In this document: piece by piece, positions 7,037-15,698 of the stretch | Layout of the letters: every line of letters starts with the position of its first letter | How positions within the stretch are numbered: position 1 is the first letter of the stretch | DNA from: an uncultured Erysipelotrichaceae bacterium | GTDB taxonomy: Bacteria; Bacillota_I; Bacilli_A; Erysipelotrichales; Coprobacillaceae | Reading direction: 5' to 3' | DNA length: 16,048 bases | NCBI GenBank assembly: GCA_900317015.1 | Contig: ONFH01000024.1 | Span: 1 to 16,048, forward strand | Position numbers and translations under genes: made by a program | Notes under the pieces: model-generated | Databases searched by the model: none | Told to the model about the DNA's origin: nothing | The model's input: only the letters and a program-made list of their open reading frames with translations

Positions 7037-10000
7037 AACTATATGGAAATATTGCTTCAGCAGTTACAGATCACTGATCATGAAGCATTAAAAGCTGGGA
7101 TCATTGACAAAGTCGTCGTGCACCAGGATGATCACTATACGTTCTATATTCGTAGCCATCATCTTTTACCTGTCGATGACGTCAATGCCTTATTGGATCA
7201 CTCATCAGCCTTTCCTTATCCATGTGAGTTCTACTTTAAAGCTGAAGAAGACTACAGTGAAGATGAAGTGTTAGGCTATGCCCACTTCATCTTTCATGCT
7301 TTAAGCAAGAAACATATCGAGCTTTCAGCTTTAAGCAAGGATGCACTGTCCTATAAGGATGGCGTCTTGACGATCTTTGCCCTTAATGATATTCAGAAGG
7401 GACAGCTAGAAGAAGACCGCAGCTTATTTGAACAGGCCTTTCATCACTTTGGCATGAAGATCATGGCCAACGTGAAAGTGGGTGCCCATAATAAAGAATT
7501 TGAGGCCATCCGAGAAGCCGTCAACAGTGAAGCCATCGTCCATGTCGATAAGAAAGTCATTGAAATGGCCACTAAGAGTGCAGCAGAACCAGATGCGAAG
7601 CCCGCTTATCGTGGTCGTTCTTATAAAAAAGACTATGATGTCGTACGTATCGATGAGATCGATCAAAATATGCGAGATGTCCAGATCCAGGGCTATATCT
7701 TCCGCTGTGAGATCAAGCAGGTCAAAAACGGCAAGCATCTCCAGCAGTTCTTCATTACTGACTATACGGATTCCATCATGGTCAAACGCTGGGAAGATAA
7801 GCGTCGTAACACAGTTGAAGATATGGAAAAATATGCCAAAGGCGGCAAGTGGGTCAGAGTTCAAGGGACACTGTCTTATGATAACTTCGCTCATGAAGAT
7901 GTCATTACAGCTTCACTCGTTGAAGAGATTCCCGCTCCCAAAGAGCGAGAAGATGATGCGACGACTAAACGTGTCGAATTACATTTACATTCATCGATGT
8001 CAACACTTGATGGGGTAACACCAATTGATAAATATATTGATCGGGCTGTGAAGTGGGGCCACAAAGCCATTGCGGTCACGGATCATGGCAACGTGCAGTC
8101 CTTCCCGGATGCTCAGGCAGCCATTAAAGGGAAAGATATTAAGATGATCTATGGTGTGGAATTAAATATGATCGATCCTGAATTTACGAGCGTGCGTAAT
8201 GTCAAGTCGATGCCGCTACGTGATCTGACCTTTGTCTCATTCGACTTAGAAACGACCGGCTTATCGCAGGTCGATGATGAGATCACTGAATTCGGGGCTG
8301 TTAAAATTTCTAACGGGGTCGTGATCGATCGTTTCGATTCCTTCGTCCGTTCGCCAAAACCGATCAATCCACGTATTTCGGAACTGACAAGTATTACGAA
8401 TGATGATATTAAAAATGCCCCAACGATTCAGGAGCTGATGCCAAAGATCAAAGCATTCTTTGGTGATGACTTAGTCATCGGTCATAATGGTCGTTTCGAT
8501 ATTGGGATGCTCAACTATGATTTAGCAAAGATGGGAGAGGAACCGATTCAGAACTGCTGGATCGATACCCTTCCTTTAGCAAGACATCTGATTCCTTTGA
8601 TGATGAGTTATCGATTAGGAAGAGTCTGCTCTTATTATAAAGTGCCTTACGATGCGGAAAGTGCCCATCGTGCCGACTATGATGCCGAAGTCTTAGGTTT
8701 AGCCTTTATTGCGATGGTCGAAGACATGAAGAAACGAGGCGTGGAAAATGTGGATCAGATCAATGATCTGCCAATGGAAGATGCCTATAAGCATGCGTTC
8801 TGTTACCATATGACTGCTTTAGCTGTGAATCACGATGGTTTAAAAAACATGTTTAGAATCGTCTCGGAAGCCAGTACGAAGTACTTCTACCGCAGTGACC
8901 GTATTCCAAGAGAACGCTTGATCCATTATCGTGATGGCTTATTATATGGCTCATCATGCGTCAATTCGAAAGTCTTTGAAATTGCGGCCACACGTAGTGA
9001 AGAAGAGCTTTGTGAAGAGATCCGCTTCTATGACTATATTGAGATCCAGCCATTACAGGATGCGGCCTGGATGGTCGATCGAGGCAAATATGAATCCCTC
9101 GATGATATTCAGAGAATCTATGAACGAATCATCAAATGTGCCAAAAAAGAGGGCAAGCCGATCGTCGCCACGGGGGATGTCCATTTCTTAGATCCAAATG
9201 ATAAGGTCTATCGTGATATCTTAACATCGAATGAAAAGATTACGATCAATGGACGACCACATCCATTACTCGATCGTAGTAATCCCTTAGCCCCAACACC
9301 AGACTGTTACTTTAGAACAACGAAGGAAATGTTAAAATGTTTCCCATACTTAAGTGACGATGAATGTTATGAATATGTCGTCACCAATACAAATAAACTC
9401 GCGGATATGATCGAAGACAATATCCAGGTCGTCAAAGATAAACTGTATCCGCCTCATATCGAAAACGTAGATGAAAAGTTTAAGGACCTCTGTTTCAAGA
9501 CCGCTCATGATACGTATGGGGAAGTCTTACCAACACAGGTCAAGGAACGTCTAGAATTCGAAGTGGACAATATCATTAAACATGGCTATGCAGTCATCTA
9601 TTATATTTCGGCTTTATTAGTCCATGCCTCTAATGATGATGGGTATCTAGTCGGGTCCCGAGGATCCGTCGGTTCGTCCTTTGCGGCGACAATGTCCGGT
9701 ATTTCCGAAGTGAATCCTCTGCCGCCACATTATCACTGTCCAAAGTGTAAGCATACGGAATTCGTCGATGATATTCCTGATGGCTTCGATCTTCCCGATA
9801 AGAAGTGTCCAGTCTGTGGGACGTATATGAAGGCCGATGGTCATAATATTCCATTCCAGACCTTCTTAGGATTCAACGGGGACAAGGTTCCTGATATCGA
9901 CTTAAACTTCTCTGGTGAATATCAGCCAAAGGCCCATGAATTCGTACGAAAGATGTTCGGCAGCGACCATGCGTTCCGTGCCGGAACGATCGCCACGGTC

Positions 10001-11350
10001 GCCGAAAAGACAGCTTTTGGGTATGCGAAGAGCTATGCCGAACGTATTGGCAAAGGCGATACGATCCGTGAAGCGGAAGTGCAGCGTTTAGCTGATGGCT
10101 GTCAGGGCGTGAAACGTACGACGGGCCAGCATCCAGCCGGCATCATCGTCATTCCAGATGATATGGAAGTGTTTGACTTTACGCCTTATCAGTATCCGGC
10201 TGATGATGTGAATGCCACATGGTTAACGACCCACTTCGATTTCCATAAGATCCATGATAACGTCTTAAAGTTTGATATCTTGGGACATGTCGATCCAACC
10301 GTCACGAGAAAATTACAGGACTTAACAGGCGTTGACCCAATGTCCATTCCAACCAATGACCCAAATGTCATGAGTCTCTTTAGAACGAGTGAAGCGTTAG
10401 GCGTCGACTTAACATACTTGAATTGTAAATCAGGAGCTTTAGGGCTACCGGAATTCGGGACTCGATTCGTTCGTTCGATGCTTGATCAGACACAGCCAAA
10501 ATCCTTTAGTGATTTGGTCATCATTTCTGGCTTGTCCCATGGGACAGACGTTTACTTAGGCAATGCCGAAGAACTGATCAAGACCGGGACTTGTACCTTA
10601 TCTAACGTCATCGGATGTCGTGATGATATTATGGTCTATCTGATCTCGAAAGGTCTGCCAAATAAAGATGCCTTTGATATTATGGAAACGACCCGTAAGG
10701 GGAAAGCGCCTAAAGTCTTCCCGCAAAGAGGGTATGTCGAATTAATGAAGAAACACAATGTGCCTCAGTGGTACATTGATTCCTGTCTGAAGATCAAGTA
10801 CATGTTCCCTAAAGCGCATGCGGCTGCTTATGTCTATTCTGCTTTACGTATTGCCTGGTGGAAAGTGTACTATCCAAGAGAATACTATACCGTTTACTTC
10901 TCAGTACGATGTGATGCGTATGAGATTGAAACGTTAATTGCTGGAAAAGAGAGAACGTGGACAAGATATCAGGAGATCTTGAAATTAAAGCAGGAAAATA
11001 GAGCTTCTAATAAAGATGAAGCTTTGATCACGGTCTTTGAAGTCGCCATGGAAATGTTTGATCGTGGCTATCGCTTCTCGAACTTTGATCTTTATAAATC
11101 TCAGGCCTCTTATTTCTCCTTAGATCCTGATAACGATTATGCGATCGTTCCACCATTTACATCCATTGATGGTCTGGGGGCTTCCGTTGGTGAATCTGTT
11201 GCGAAAGCACGAGAGGACCATGAATTTACATCGATTGAAGATCTTCGTAAACGTACCCGTTTATCAAATAACCATATCGATACCTTACAAAAATTAGGTG
11301 TATTGGATTCTCTCAATGAATCTGATCAGTTATCACTCTTTGATTTATAA
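7034..11350 (+). CDS. polC: DNA polymerase III PolC-type alpha subunit
   Basis: 1438 residues, essentially the standard PolC length. The main replicative polymerase of low-GC Gram-positives, with built-in 3'-5' proofreading. Domains in order: N-terminal region (about 1-200); OB-like fold (about 205-300); first half of PHP from 313 with HLHSSMSTLDG and TDHGN; DEDDh exonuclease (about 398-565) with FDLETTG (Asp404, Glu406), HNGRFD (484-489) and HRADYDAE (His545, Asp550); the rest of PHP to about 740, including GDVHFLD; then the polymerase core. The core carries GSRGSVGSSF (874-883), a Cys4 zinc site (902, 905, 925, 928) and PDIDLNFSGEY (953-963) with the catalytic Asp954 and Asp956. The end, QLSLFDL, is a beta-clamp binding motif. 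Last gene of the uppS operon, followed by a terminator. Nothing suggests damage. Confidence 0.98.
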   Translation: MNYMEILLQQLQITDHEALKAGIIDKVVVHQDDHYTFYIRSHHLLPVDDVNALLDHSSAFPYPCEFYFKAEEDYSEDEVLGYAHFIFHALSKKHIELSALSKDALSYKDGVLTIFALNDIQKGQLEEDRSLFEQAFHHFGMKIMANVKVGAHNKEFEAIREAVNSEAIVHVDKKVIEMATKSAAEPDAKPAYRGRSYKKDYDVVRIDEIDQNMRDVQIQGYIFRCEIKQVKNGKHLQQFFITDYTDSIMVKRWEDKRRNTVEDMEKYAKGGKWVRVQGTLSYDNFAHEDVITASLVEEIPAPKEREDDATTKRVELHLHSSMSTLDGVTPIDKYIDRAVKWGHKAIAVTDHGNVQSFPDAQAAIKGKDIKMIYGVELNMIDPEFTSVRNVKSMPLRDLTFVSFDLETTGLSQVDDEITEFGAVKISNGVVIDRFDSFVRSPKPINPRISELTSITNDDIKNAPTIQELMPKIKAFFGDDLVIGHNGRFDIGMLNYDLAKMGEEPIQNCWIDTLPLARHLIPLMMSYRLGRVCSYYKVPYDAESAHRADYDAEVLGLAFIAMVEDMKKRGVENVDQINDLPMEDAYKHAFCYHMTALAVNHDGLKNMFRIVSEASTKYFYRSDRIPRERLIHYRDGLLYGSSCVNSKVFEIAATRSEEELCEEIRFYDYIEIQPLQDAAWMVDRGKYESLDDIQRIYERIIKCAKKEGKPIVATGDVHFLDPNDKVYRDILTSNEKITINGRPHPLLDRSNPLAPTPDCYFRTTKEMLKCFPYLSDDECYEYVVTNTNKLADMIEDNIQVVKDKLYPPHIENVDEKFKDLCFKTAHDTYGEVLPTQVKERLEFEVDNIIKHGYAVIYYISALLVHASNDDGYLVGSRGSVGSSFAATMSGISEVNPLPPHYHCPKCKHTEFVDDIPDGFDLPDKKCPVCGTYMKADGHNIPFQTFLGFNGDKVPDIDLNFSGEYQPKAHEFVRKMFGSDHAFRAGTIATVAEKTAFGYAKSYAERIGKGDTIREAEVQRLADGCQGVKRTTGQHPAGIIVIPDDMEVFDFTPYQYPADDVNATWLTTHFDFHKIHDNVLKFDILGHVDPTVTRKLQDLTGVDPMSIPTNDPNVMSLFRTSEALGVDLTYLNCKSGALGLPEFGTRFVRSMLDQTQPKSFSDLVIISGLSHGTDVYLGNAEELIKTGTCTLSNVIGCRDDIMVYLISKGLPNKDAFDIMETTRKGKAPKVFPQRGYVELMKKHNVPQWYIDSCLKIKYMFPKAHAAAYVYSALRIAWWKVYYPREYYTVYFSVRCDAYEIETLIAGKERTWTRYQEILKLKQENRASNKDEALITVFEVAMEMFDRGYRFSNFDLYKSQASYFSLDPDNDYAIVPPFTSIDGLGASVGESVAKAREDHEFTSIEDLRKRTRLSNNHIDTLQKLGVLDSLNESDQLSLFDL

Positions 11351-11361
11351 TCTTGATATTT

Positions 11362-11390
11362 GCGGACTGCTTATATAGCGGTCCGCTTTT
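11362..11390 (+). terminator. intrinsic terminator after polC
   Basis: GCGGACTGC (11362-11370), a 7-base loop, GCGGTCCGC (11378-11386), then TTTT. Nine GC-rich pairs with one wobble, starting 12 bases after the polC stop. From here to 11562 the sequence is very AT-rich, and I see no gene or strong signal in it. Confidence 0.88.
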
Positions 11391-11562
11391 CGTATACCTA
11401 TAAGAATAGAGAGAAATGATGTTTTTATTGTTATAAGAGTTTTCTTGCATTATATAAAGTCATTCGATTTCGTAAAATAAGAAATATAGATGATTGAATT
11501 TATTAAATGAATGAATATAGAAAATAAATAACTACCTATAGCCATTTCATATATAACATTCC

Positions 11563-11591
11563 TTGACAGTTTGCTGGTTTATATTTATTAT
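11563..11591 (+). promoter_or_regulatory. near-consensus promoter of the GNAT-GST-GST-lipoprotein operon
   Basis: A perfect TTGACA (11563-11568), a 17-base spacer, then TATTAT (11586-11591), five of six -10 bases. The predicted start is near 11598, giving a leader of about 33 bases. The promoter overlaps the TTG at 11571 that would begin a longer GNAT frame, so that start is unlikely. Confidence 0.85.
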
Positions 11592-11594
11592 ATA

Positions 11595-11611
11595 CCCATA
11601 TACTTAATGGG
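11595..11611 (+). promoter_or_regulatory. inverted repeat at the predicted transcription start
   Basis: CCCAT (11595-11599) and ATGGG (11607-11611), separated by seven bases, straddle the predicted +1. This could be a repressor operator or a small 5' hairpin. The arms are only five bases, so chance is possible. Confidence 0.3.
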
Positions 11612-11630
11612 AAATAGGGGGAATACAAAT

Positions 11631-12071
11631 ATGGAAGTGAGGAGAGTCTACCAGGATGCGGCTGGTTTTGCCGGTGTCGGCTATGTCCGTGTGGAAACGA
11701 TGGTCAAGCATTTCCCAATCACGATCGATTTGGAATTCGATCAATTTGACGGATTAGACACACGTTATGTGTTGATCTTGAATGATCAACTGCCGGTCGC
11801 TACATGTCGTCTTCATCTCTTTGACGATCATGCGAAGATCGAACGTGTTAGTGTCATTCCTGAATGGTCACGAAAAGGACTTGGCAGTCAGTTATTAAAA
11901 GAAGCCGAACAATGGTTATTAGAATTAGGCATTTCTCACGTGGTCATTACCTCAAGAGAAGATGCCTTGCCATTCTATTTGAAAAATGGCTATAAACAAA
12001 TGGATCATGAAAAAGAAGGGTCCGGAGCCTTTGTCTGCGTATATGTAGACAAGAATTTGAAGGGGGAATAA
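11631..12071 (+). CDS. GNAT family N-acetyltransferase
   Basis: 146 residues, a single GNAT domain that would use acetyl-CoA; the substrate is unknown. The acetyl-CoA loop is in RVSVIPEWSRKGLGSQLL (72-89), with the GxG at 83-85. The residue that is usually Gln or Arg three before the first Gly is Ser80. LPFYLKNGYKQ (113-123) is the typical C-terminal FYxxxGY element, and LPVATCRLH (54-62) resembles small ElaA-like acetyltransferases. I chose the ATG at 11631 because AGGGGG (11616-11621) precedes it and the longer TTG start at 11571 overlaps the promoter. First gene of the last operon; the next gene begins after three bases. Its position suggests a role in the same stress or detoxification response, which is inference. 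Confidence 0.88.
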   Translation: MEVRRVYQDAAGFAGVGYVRVETMVKHFPITIDLEFDQFDGLDTRYVLILNDQLPVATCRLHLFDDHAKIERVSVIPEWSRKGLGSQLLKEAEQWLLELGISHVVITSREDALPFYLKNGYKQMDHEKEGSGAFVCVYVDKNLKGE

Positions 12072-12074
12072 ACA

Positions 12075-13067
12075 ATGGTAAAAGAAAGACCTGTAGAAAC
12101 AGAACATGAAGTCGATGCCCATGGCGCCTTCCAGCGTCAGAAGAATCGTTTTACAACACCTTTTGGCAATCAAGAAGGAGAATTGCCTGTCGAAGCGAAT
12201 CGTTATCGCTTGATCTGGGCCAAAGGATGTAACTGGTCCAATCGTTCTTCGATCGCAATCGAACTTTTAGGATTAAATGATGTAATCAGTGTCAACTTAG
12301 TGGATGGCGGAGATCACTTTGCGAAATATGGGTGGGCCTTCGATTATGATGAAGGCGGTAAGGATCCCGTCTTAGGCGTGAAGTACTTAAGTGAACTTTA
12401 CTACAATACCGATCCTGATTATGAAGGACGCTGTACCGTCCCAGCCTTGGTCGATGTCAAAACAAAGAAAGTGGTCAATAATGACTATCATCATTTAAGC
12501 AACTACTTTGAAAAAGATTTTAAAGCCTTTCATAAAAATAAGATTGATCTGTATCCTGAAGAATTAAGAGATGAGATCGATACCTTTAATGAATGGCTCT
12601 TCCATAACATTAACAATGGCGTTTATCGCTGCTTCTTTGCCCAGAGTGTTGAAGCGTATGAAGAAGCGTTTAATGATTTCTTTAATGGCTTAGATTCACT
12701 TGAAGAACGTTTAAGTCATCAGCGTTTCTTATTTGGCGACTATGTCACAGATAGTGATATTCGTTTCTATGTGACATTGGCCCGTTTTGATGCCCATTAT
12801 TATCGTTACTTAGGACCAATCAAACATCGTATCATCGATTATCCAAATATCTGGGCTTATGCGAGAGATCTTTATGAGATCCCAGCGTTCAAGCATAATA
12901 CGTACTTTAAATATTATGCGGAAGAAGATAAGGTGCCAAATACGATCTTCCAGTCTTTCAATGCCCGTTTCTGGGATGAATTTGACTGGGATGGCTTATG
13001 GTCGACGCCACAGAACCGTAAGGCCTTAAGCAAGACACCAGACCAAAAGTTTAAGGAGGAAAAGTGA
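12075..13067 (+). CDS. glutathionyl-hydroquinone reductase-like protein with altered active site
   Basis: 330 residues: thioredoxin-fold N-terminal half and helical GST C-terminal half, Xi-class (ECM4/YqjG) GST-like. It aligns plainly with the next gene: RQKNRFTTPFG (21-31), ELPVEANRYRL (36-46), TVPALVD (121-127) with the fold's cis-Pro, VVNNDY (133-138), NNGVY (180-184), FLFGDYVTDSDIRFYVTLAR (218-237). The family normally carries CPWAHR. Here it is CNWSNR (52-57): the Cys stays, while Pro, Ala and His are replaced. From about residue 283 the tail is unrelated to the family's usual GIxPxGPD ending and is rich in Trp, Phe and Asp. The protein is probably a diverged paralogue with changed activity or a non-catalytic role. 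Translation is coupled at both ends: three bases after GNAT, and a one-base stop/start overlap with the next gene. Confidence 0.85.
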   Translation: MVKERPVETEHEVDAHGAFQRQKNRFTTPFGNQEGELPVEANRYRLIWAKGCNWSNRSSIAIELLGLNDVISVNLVDGGDHFAKYGWAFDYDEGGKDPVLGVKYLSELYYNTDPDYEGRCTVPALVDVKTKKVVNNDYHHLSNYFEKDFKAFHKNKIDLYPEELRDEIDTFNEWLFHNINNGVYRCFFAQSVEAYEEAFNDFFNGLDSLEERLSHQRFLFGDYVTDSDIRFYVTLARFDAHYYRYLGPIKHRIIDYPNIWAYARDLYEIPAFKHNTYFKYYAEEDKVPNTIFQSFNARFWDEFDWDGLWSTPQNRKALSKTPDQKFKEEK

Positions 13068-14041
13068 TGAATCAGATCATTCCAGATAATAAACATAACG
13101 GCAAGATTGCCACAAGTGAATCGGTTCATGAGATCGATGCGAAAACGGGCAAGTTTGTCCGCCAGAAAAATCGTTTTACCACACCATTTGGTGATCAGCC
13201 AGGAGAATTACCGGTCGAAGCCAATCGTTATCGTCTTTTATGGACACCGCTTTGTCCCTGGGCGCATCGTCAGAAGATTGCCTTTGCCTTGTTAGGCCTA
13301 GATGATGTCATCTCGACTGGGACAGCCCATCCTCGTCGTACTGACAAAGGCTGGAGCTTTGCCAACAATCCTGGCGGTGTCGATCCCGTGTTAAAGATCC
13401 ATTATTTACCAGAGATTTATGCCAAAACGGATCCTGATTATACGGGACGTGCGACAGTGCCTTGTGTTGTCGATGGCAAGGAAGGAAAAGTCGTCAATAA
13501 TGACTACTTTAACTTAACGTACTATTGGGAGACGGCATGGAAACCATTTCATAAGAAAGGGGCGCCTGACTTATTCCCAGAAGACTTACGAGAAGACATC
13601 AAAGCCTTAAATGATGTGATCTTCAATGATGTCAATAATGGCGTCTATAAAGCAGGATTTGCGGAAAGCCAGGAAGCCTATGAAGATGCGTTTGATCACT
13701 TATTTGCGAGACTTGATGAATTAGAGGAACGCTTATCGCATTCACGTTATCTCTTTGGCGATCGTTTAACAGATAGTGATATTCGTCTTTACGTGACTTT
13801 AGCACGATTTGATATTGCGTATTATCCAGTCTTCTTATGTAATCAGCGTCGTCTGATCGATTATCCAAATCTTTGGAACTATGCCAAGGATCTCTATTCA
13901 ATACCCGCTTTCAAAAATACGACAAATTTTGAAGCCATAAAATATTATCACGATAATGAATTTGGCATCTTACCAAAGGGACCAGATCTGAGTCTCTGGG
14001 AGGAACCAAATGATCGTGCCGAAAAGTTTGGGGGAAAATAA
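13067..14041 (+). CDS. glutathionyl-hydroquinone reductase-like (Xi-class GST) protein
   Basis: 324 residues from the ATG at 13067. A GTG at 13064 would add one residue, but AAGGAGGA (13053-13060) is better spaced for the ATG, which overlaps the upstream TGA. It has the family's catalytic CPWAHR at 63-68 (Cys63), TVPCVVD with the cis-Pro at 132, LTDSDIRLYVTLARFD in the helical domain, and the typical C-terminal GILPKGPD. Characterised members reduce glutathionyl-hydroquinones through a Cys-glutathione mixed disulfide. The glutathione gamma-glutamyl contact, usually Asn-Glu-Ser in this family, reads NNDY (144-147) here and in the paralogue. The thiol used may therefore differ, or bind differently. 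It forms a tandem pair with the preceding gene, probably by duplication. Confidence 0.9.
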   Translation: MNQIIPDNKHNGKIATSESVHEIDAKTGKFVRQKNRFTTPFGDQPGELPVEANRYRLLWTPLCPWAHRQKIAFALLGLDDVISTGTAHPRRTDKGWSFANNPGGVDPVLKIHYLPEIYAKTDPDYTGRATVPCVVDGKEGKVVNNDYFNLTYYWETAWKPFHKKGAPDLFPEDLREDIKALNDVIFNDVNNGVYKAGFAESQEAYEDAFDHLFARLDELEERLSHSRYLFGDRLTDSDIRLYVTLARFDIAYYPVFLCNQRRLIDYPNLWNYAKDLYSIPAFKNTTNFEAIKYYHDNEFGILPKGPDLSLWEEPNDRAEKFGGK

Positions 14042-14044
14042 ACA

Positions 14045-15658
14045 ATGAAGAAATTATTAGCAGGGACTTTAAGTGCGGTCACAGCGCTGTCTTTGACAGC
14101 TTGTGGCAGTACGAATACAAAAACAAGCTTTACCTATGCGATGGAAACAGATATGTCTTCCTTAGATAGTGCAGCTATCTCTGATGGCGGCTCGATTGAA
14201 ATGATCAAAGCCTCAACAGAAGGCTTGATGGCCCATGGCAAGAAGGGCGAGACGATCAATGGTATGGCTAAGAGCGTTGATGTCTCAAAAGATGGCAAGA
14301 CGTATACGTTCCATTTACGTGATGCCAAGTGGTCAAATGGTACGAAAGTCACAGCCGATGACTTCGTCTATGGCTTCCATCGTGTCTTTGAAGAAGCTGG
14401 CTCTTACATTTATATGTTTGGTTCAGCAGCGGCCAATATCGTCAATGCCGACAAGCTCATGGCAAAAGCTGGACATCTATCAGAAAAGCAGTTAGATACC
14501 TTAGGCATTCAGGCCAAGGATGCTAAGACAGTCGTCATCAAATTGACAAAGCCAGTGCCTTACTTTAAGCAGTTAATGACCTTTACATGCTTCTATCCAA
14601 TCAATCGAAAGTTTGCGAAAAAAGCCGGCAAGAACTATGGCAAGAGTGCCAAGGACTATTTATCCAATGGTCCATTCCGTGTGACAAGCTGGTCAAGAGG
14701 GACACGCATCAACTTCGTTAAGAACACAAACTACTATGATGCCAACAATGTCAAACTTGATAAATTAAGTGTCACGTTAGGTCAGTCCACTCAGGCAGCA
14801 GCTGCCAGCTATGAAAGTGGCAAGCTGGATATGTTCACGGTGACTTCAGCTGTCTTAGATAAGTATAAGAAGAAAGATGGCTATACACCAATCAATACAG
14901 GCTTTGAATTCTACTTATTACCAAATCTGAAAAACAAAGTATTGGCCAATAAGAATATTCGTTTAGCCATTTCTAAAGCTATTAACCGTGCTGATTTTAC
15001 AAAGTCGATCTTAAAGGATGGTTCCACACCTTCAACAGGATTCGTACCAAGTAATGTCGCCACATCGCCAAAAGGCGTTGACTTTAGAAAAGAAGCCGGT
15101 AACTATAGTGACTTAACGTATGATCAGGCCAAAGCCCAGAAAGCTTTAAATAAAGGTCTCAAACAGTTAGGGAAGTCTTCCATTACCTTACACGTGCTCT
15201 ATGGGACTGATGAAACATCAATGAACCAGTTTGCGACTTATGTCCAGAACAGCTTATCAAAGTTAAAAGGTCTCAAAGTGGAAGTTGTCGCGACGACAAA
15301 ACAGGACCGTGTCGATAACCGTCAGAAGAATGGCGACTTTGAATTATCATGCACACGCTGGGGTCCTGACTATGCCGATCCAACAACATATCTGAACTTA
15401 CTTGTCTCAAGCAACTCAGATAACTATGGTGCTTACAATTCTAAACAGTATGATGCGTATATGAATACAGCCTATAACAGCTTAAATATGACAAAACGCT
15501 GGAATGCGTTAGTTTCCGCTGAAAAAATAGCGATGAAAGACTTAGCTGTCATTCCGGTCTTTGATCAGGGTGGTGCTGTAATGATCCGTCCAGACTTTAA
15601 AGGCATCTATTCAAAACCAATGGTCGGTGCAATCTTCAGATATGCAGTAAAAAAATAA
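14045..15658 (+). CDS. OppA-like solute-binding lipoprotein (SBP_bac_5 family)
   Basis: 537 residues with a lipoprotein signal peptide: MKKLL, a hydrophobic stretch, then the lipobox LTAC with the lipidated Cys20. The mature part is a cluster C binding protein for peptides or similar ligands. Family marks include DGKTYTFHLRDAKWSNGTKV (83-102), NGPFRVTSWSRGTRI (208-222), NTNYYDANNVKLDKL (227-241), NIRLAISKAINR (304-315) and RWGPDYADPTTYLNLL (438-453). Such proteins deliver ligand to an Opp/Dpp-type ABC transporter. No permease or ATPase gene follows; a terminator starts eight bases after the stop. It must therefore share a transporter encoded elsewhere or act alone. It lies three bases after the second GST-like gene, so it is co-transcribed. 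Glutathione or another thiol peptide is a tempting ligand but unproven. Confidence 0.92.
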   Translation: MKKLLAGTLSAVTALSLTACGSTNTKTSFTYAMETDMSSLDSAAISDGGSIEMIKASTEGLMAHGKKGETINGMAKSVDVSKDGKTYTFHLRDAKWSNGTKVTADDFVYGFHRVFEEAGSYIYMFGSAAANIVNADKLMAKAGHLSEKQLDTLGIQAKDAKTVVIKLTKPVPYFKQLMTFTCFYPINRKFAKKAGKNYGKSAKDYLSNGPFRVTSWSRGTRINFVKNTNYYDANNVKLDKLSVTLGQSTQAAAASYESGKLDMFTVTSAVLDKYKKKDGYTPINTGFEFYLLPNLKNKVLANKNIRLAISKAINRADFTKSILKDGSTPSTGFVPSNVATSPKGVDFRKEAGNYSDLTYDQAKAQKALNKGLKQLGKSSITLHVLYGTDETSMNQFATYVQNSLSKLKGLKVEVVATTKQDRVDNRQKNGDFELSCTRWGPDYADPTTYLNLLVSSNSDNYGAYNSKQYDAYMNTAYNSLNMTKRWNALVSAEKIAMKDLAVIPVFDQGGAVMIRPDFKGIYSKPMVGAIFRYAVKK

Positions 15659-15665
15659 ATGATTG

Positions 15666-15698
15666 AAGGTGAGAGGGAAAAAGACCTTTCACCTTTTT
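15666..15698 (+). terminator. intrinsic terminator of the last operon
   Basis: AAGGTGAGAGG (15666-15676), an 8-base loop, CCTTTCACCTT (15685-15695), then Ts to 15698. Eleven pairs, one of them a wobble. Confidence 0.92.

Noticed and set aside
7424..7894. 156-codon minus-strand frame inside polC
   Set aside because: Antisense of an intact conserved gene, with no ribosome site or recognisable motif.
7482..8018. 178-codon + strand frame inside polC
   Set aside because: Shifted shadow of polC; Ser/Arg/Lys-rich translation with no family features.
11498..11508. Palindrome ATTTATTAAAT as an operator
   Set aside because: Too short and AT-only in a very AT-rich stretch, and far upstream of the -35.
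11571..11630. Longer GNAT start at TTG 11571
   Set aside because: It overlaps the -35/-10 spacer of the operon promoter and has no ribosome site; the ATG at 11631 does.
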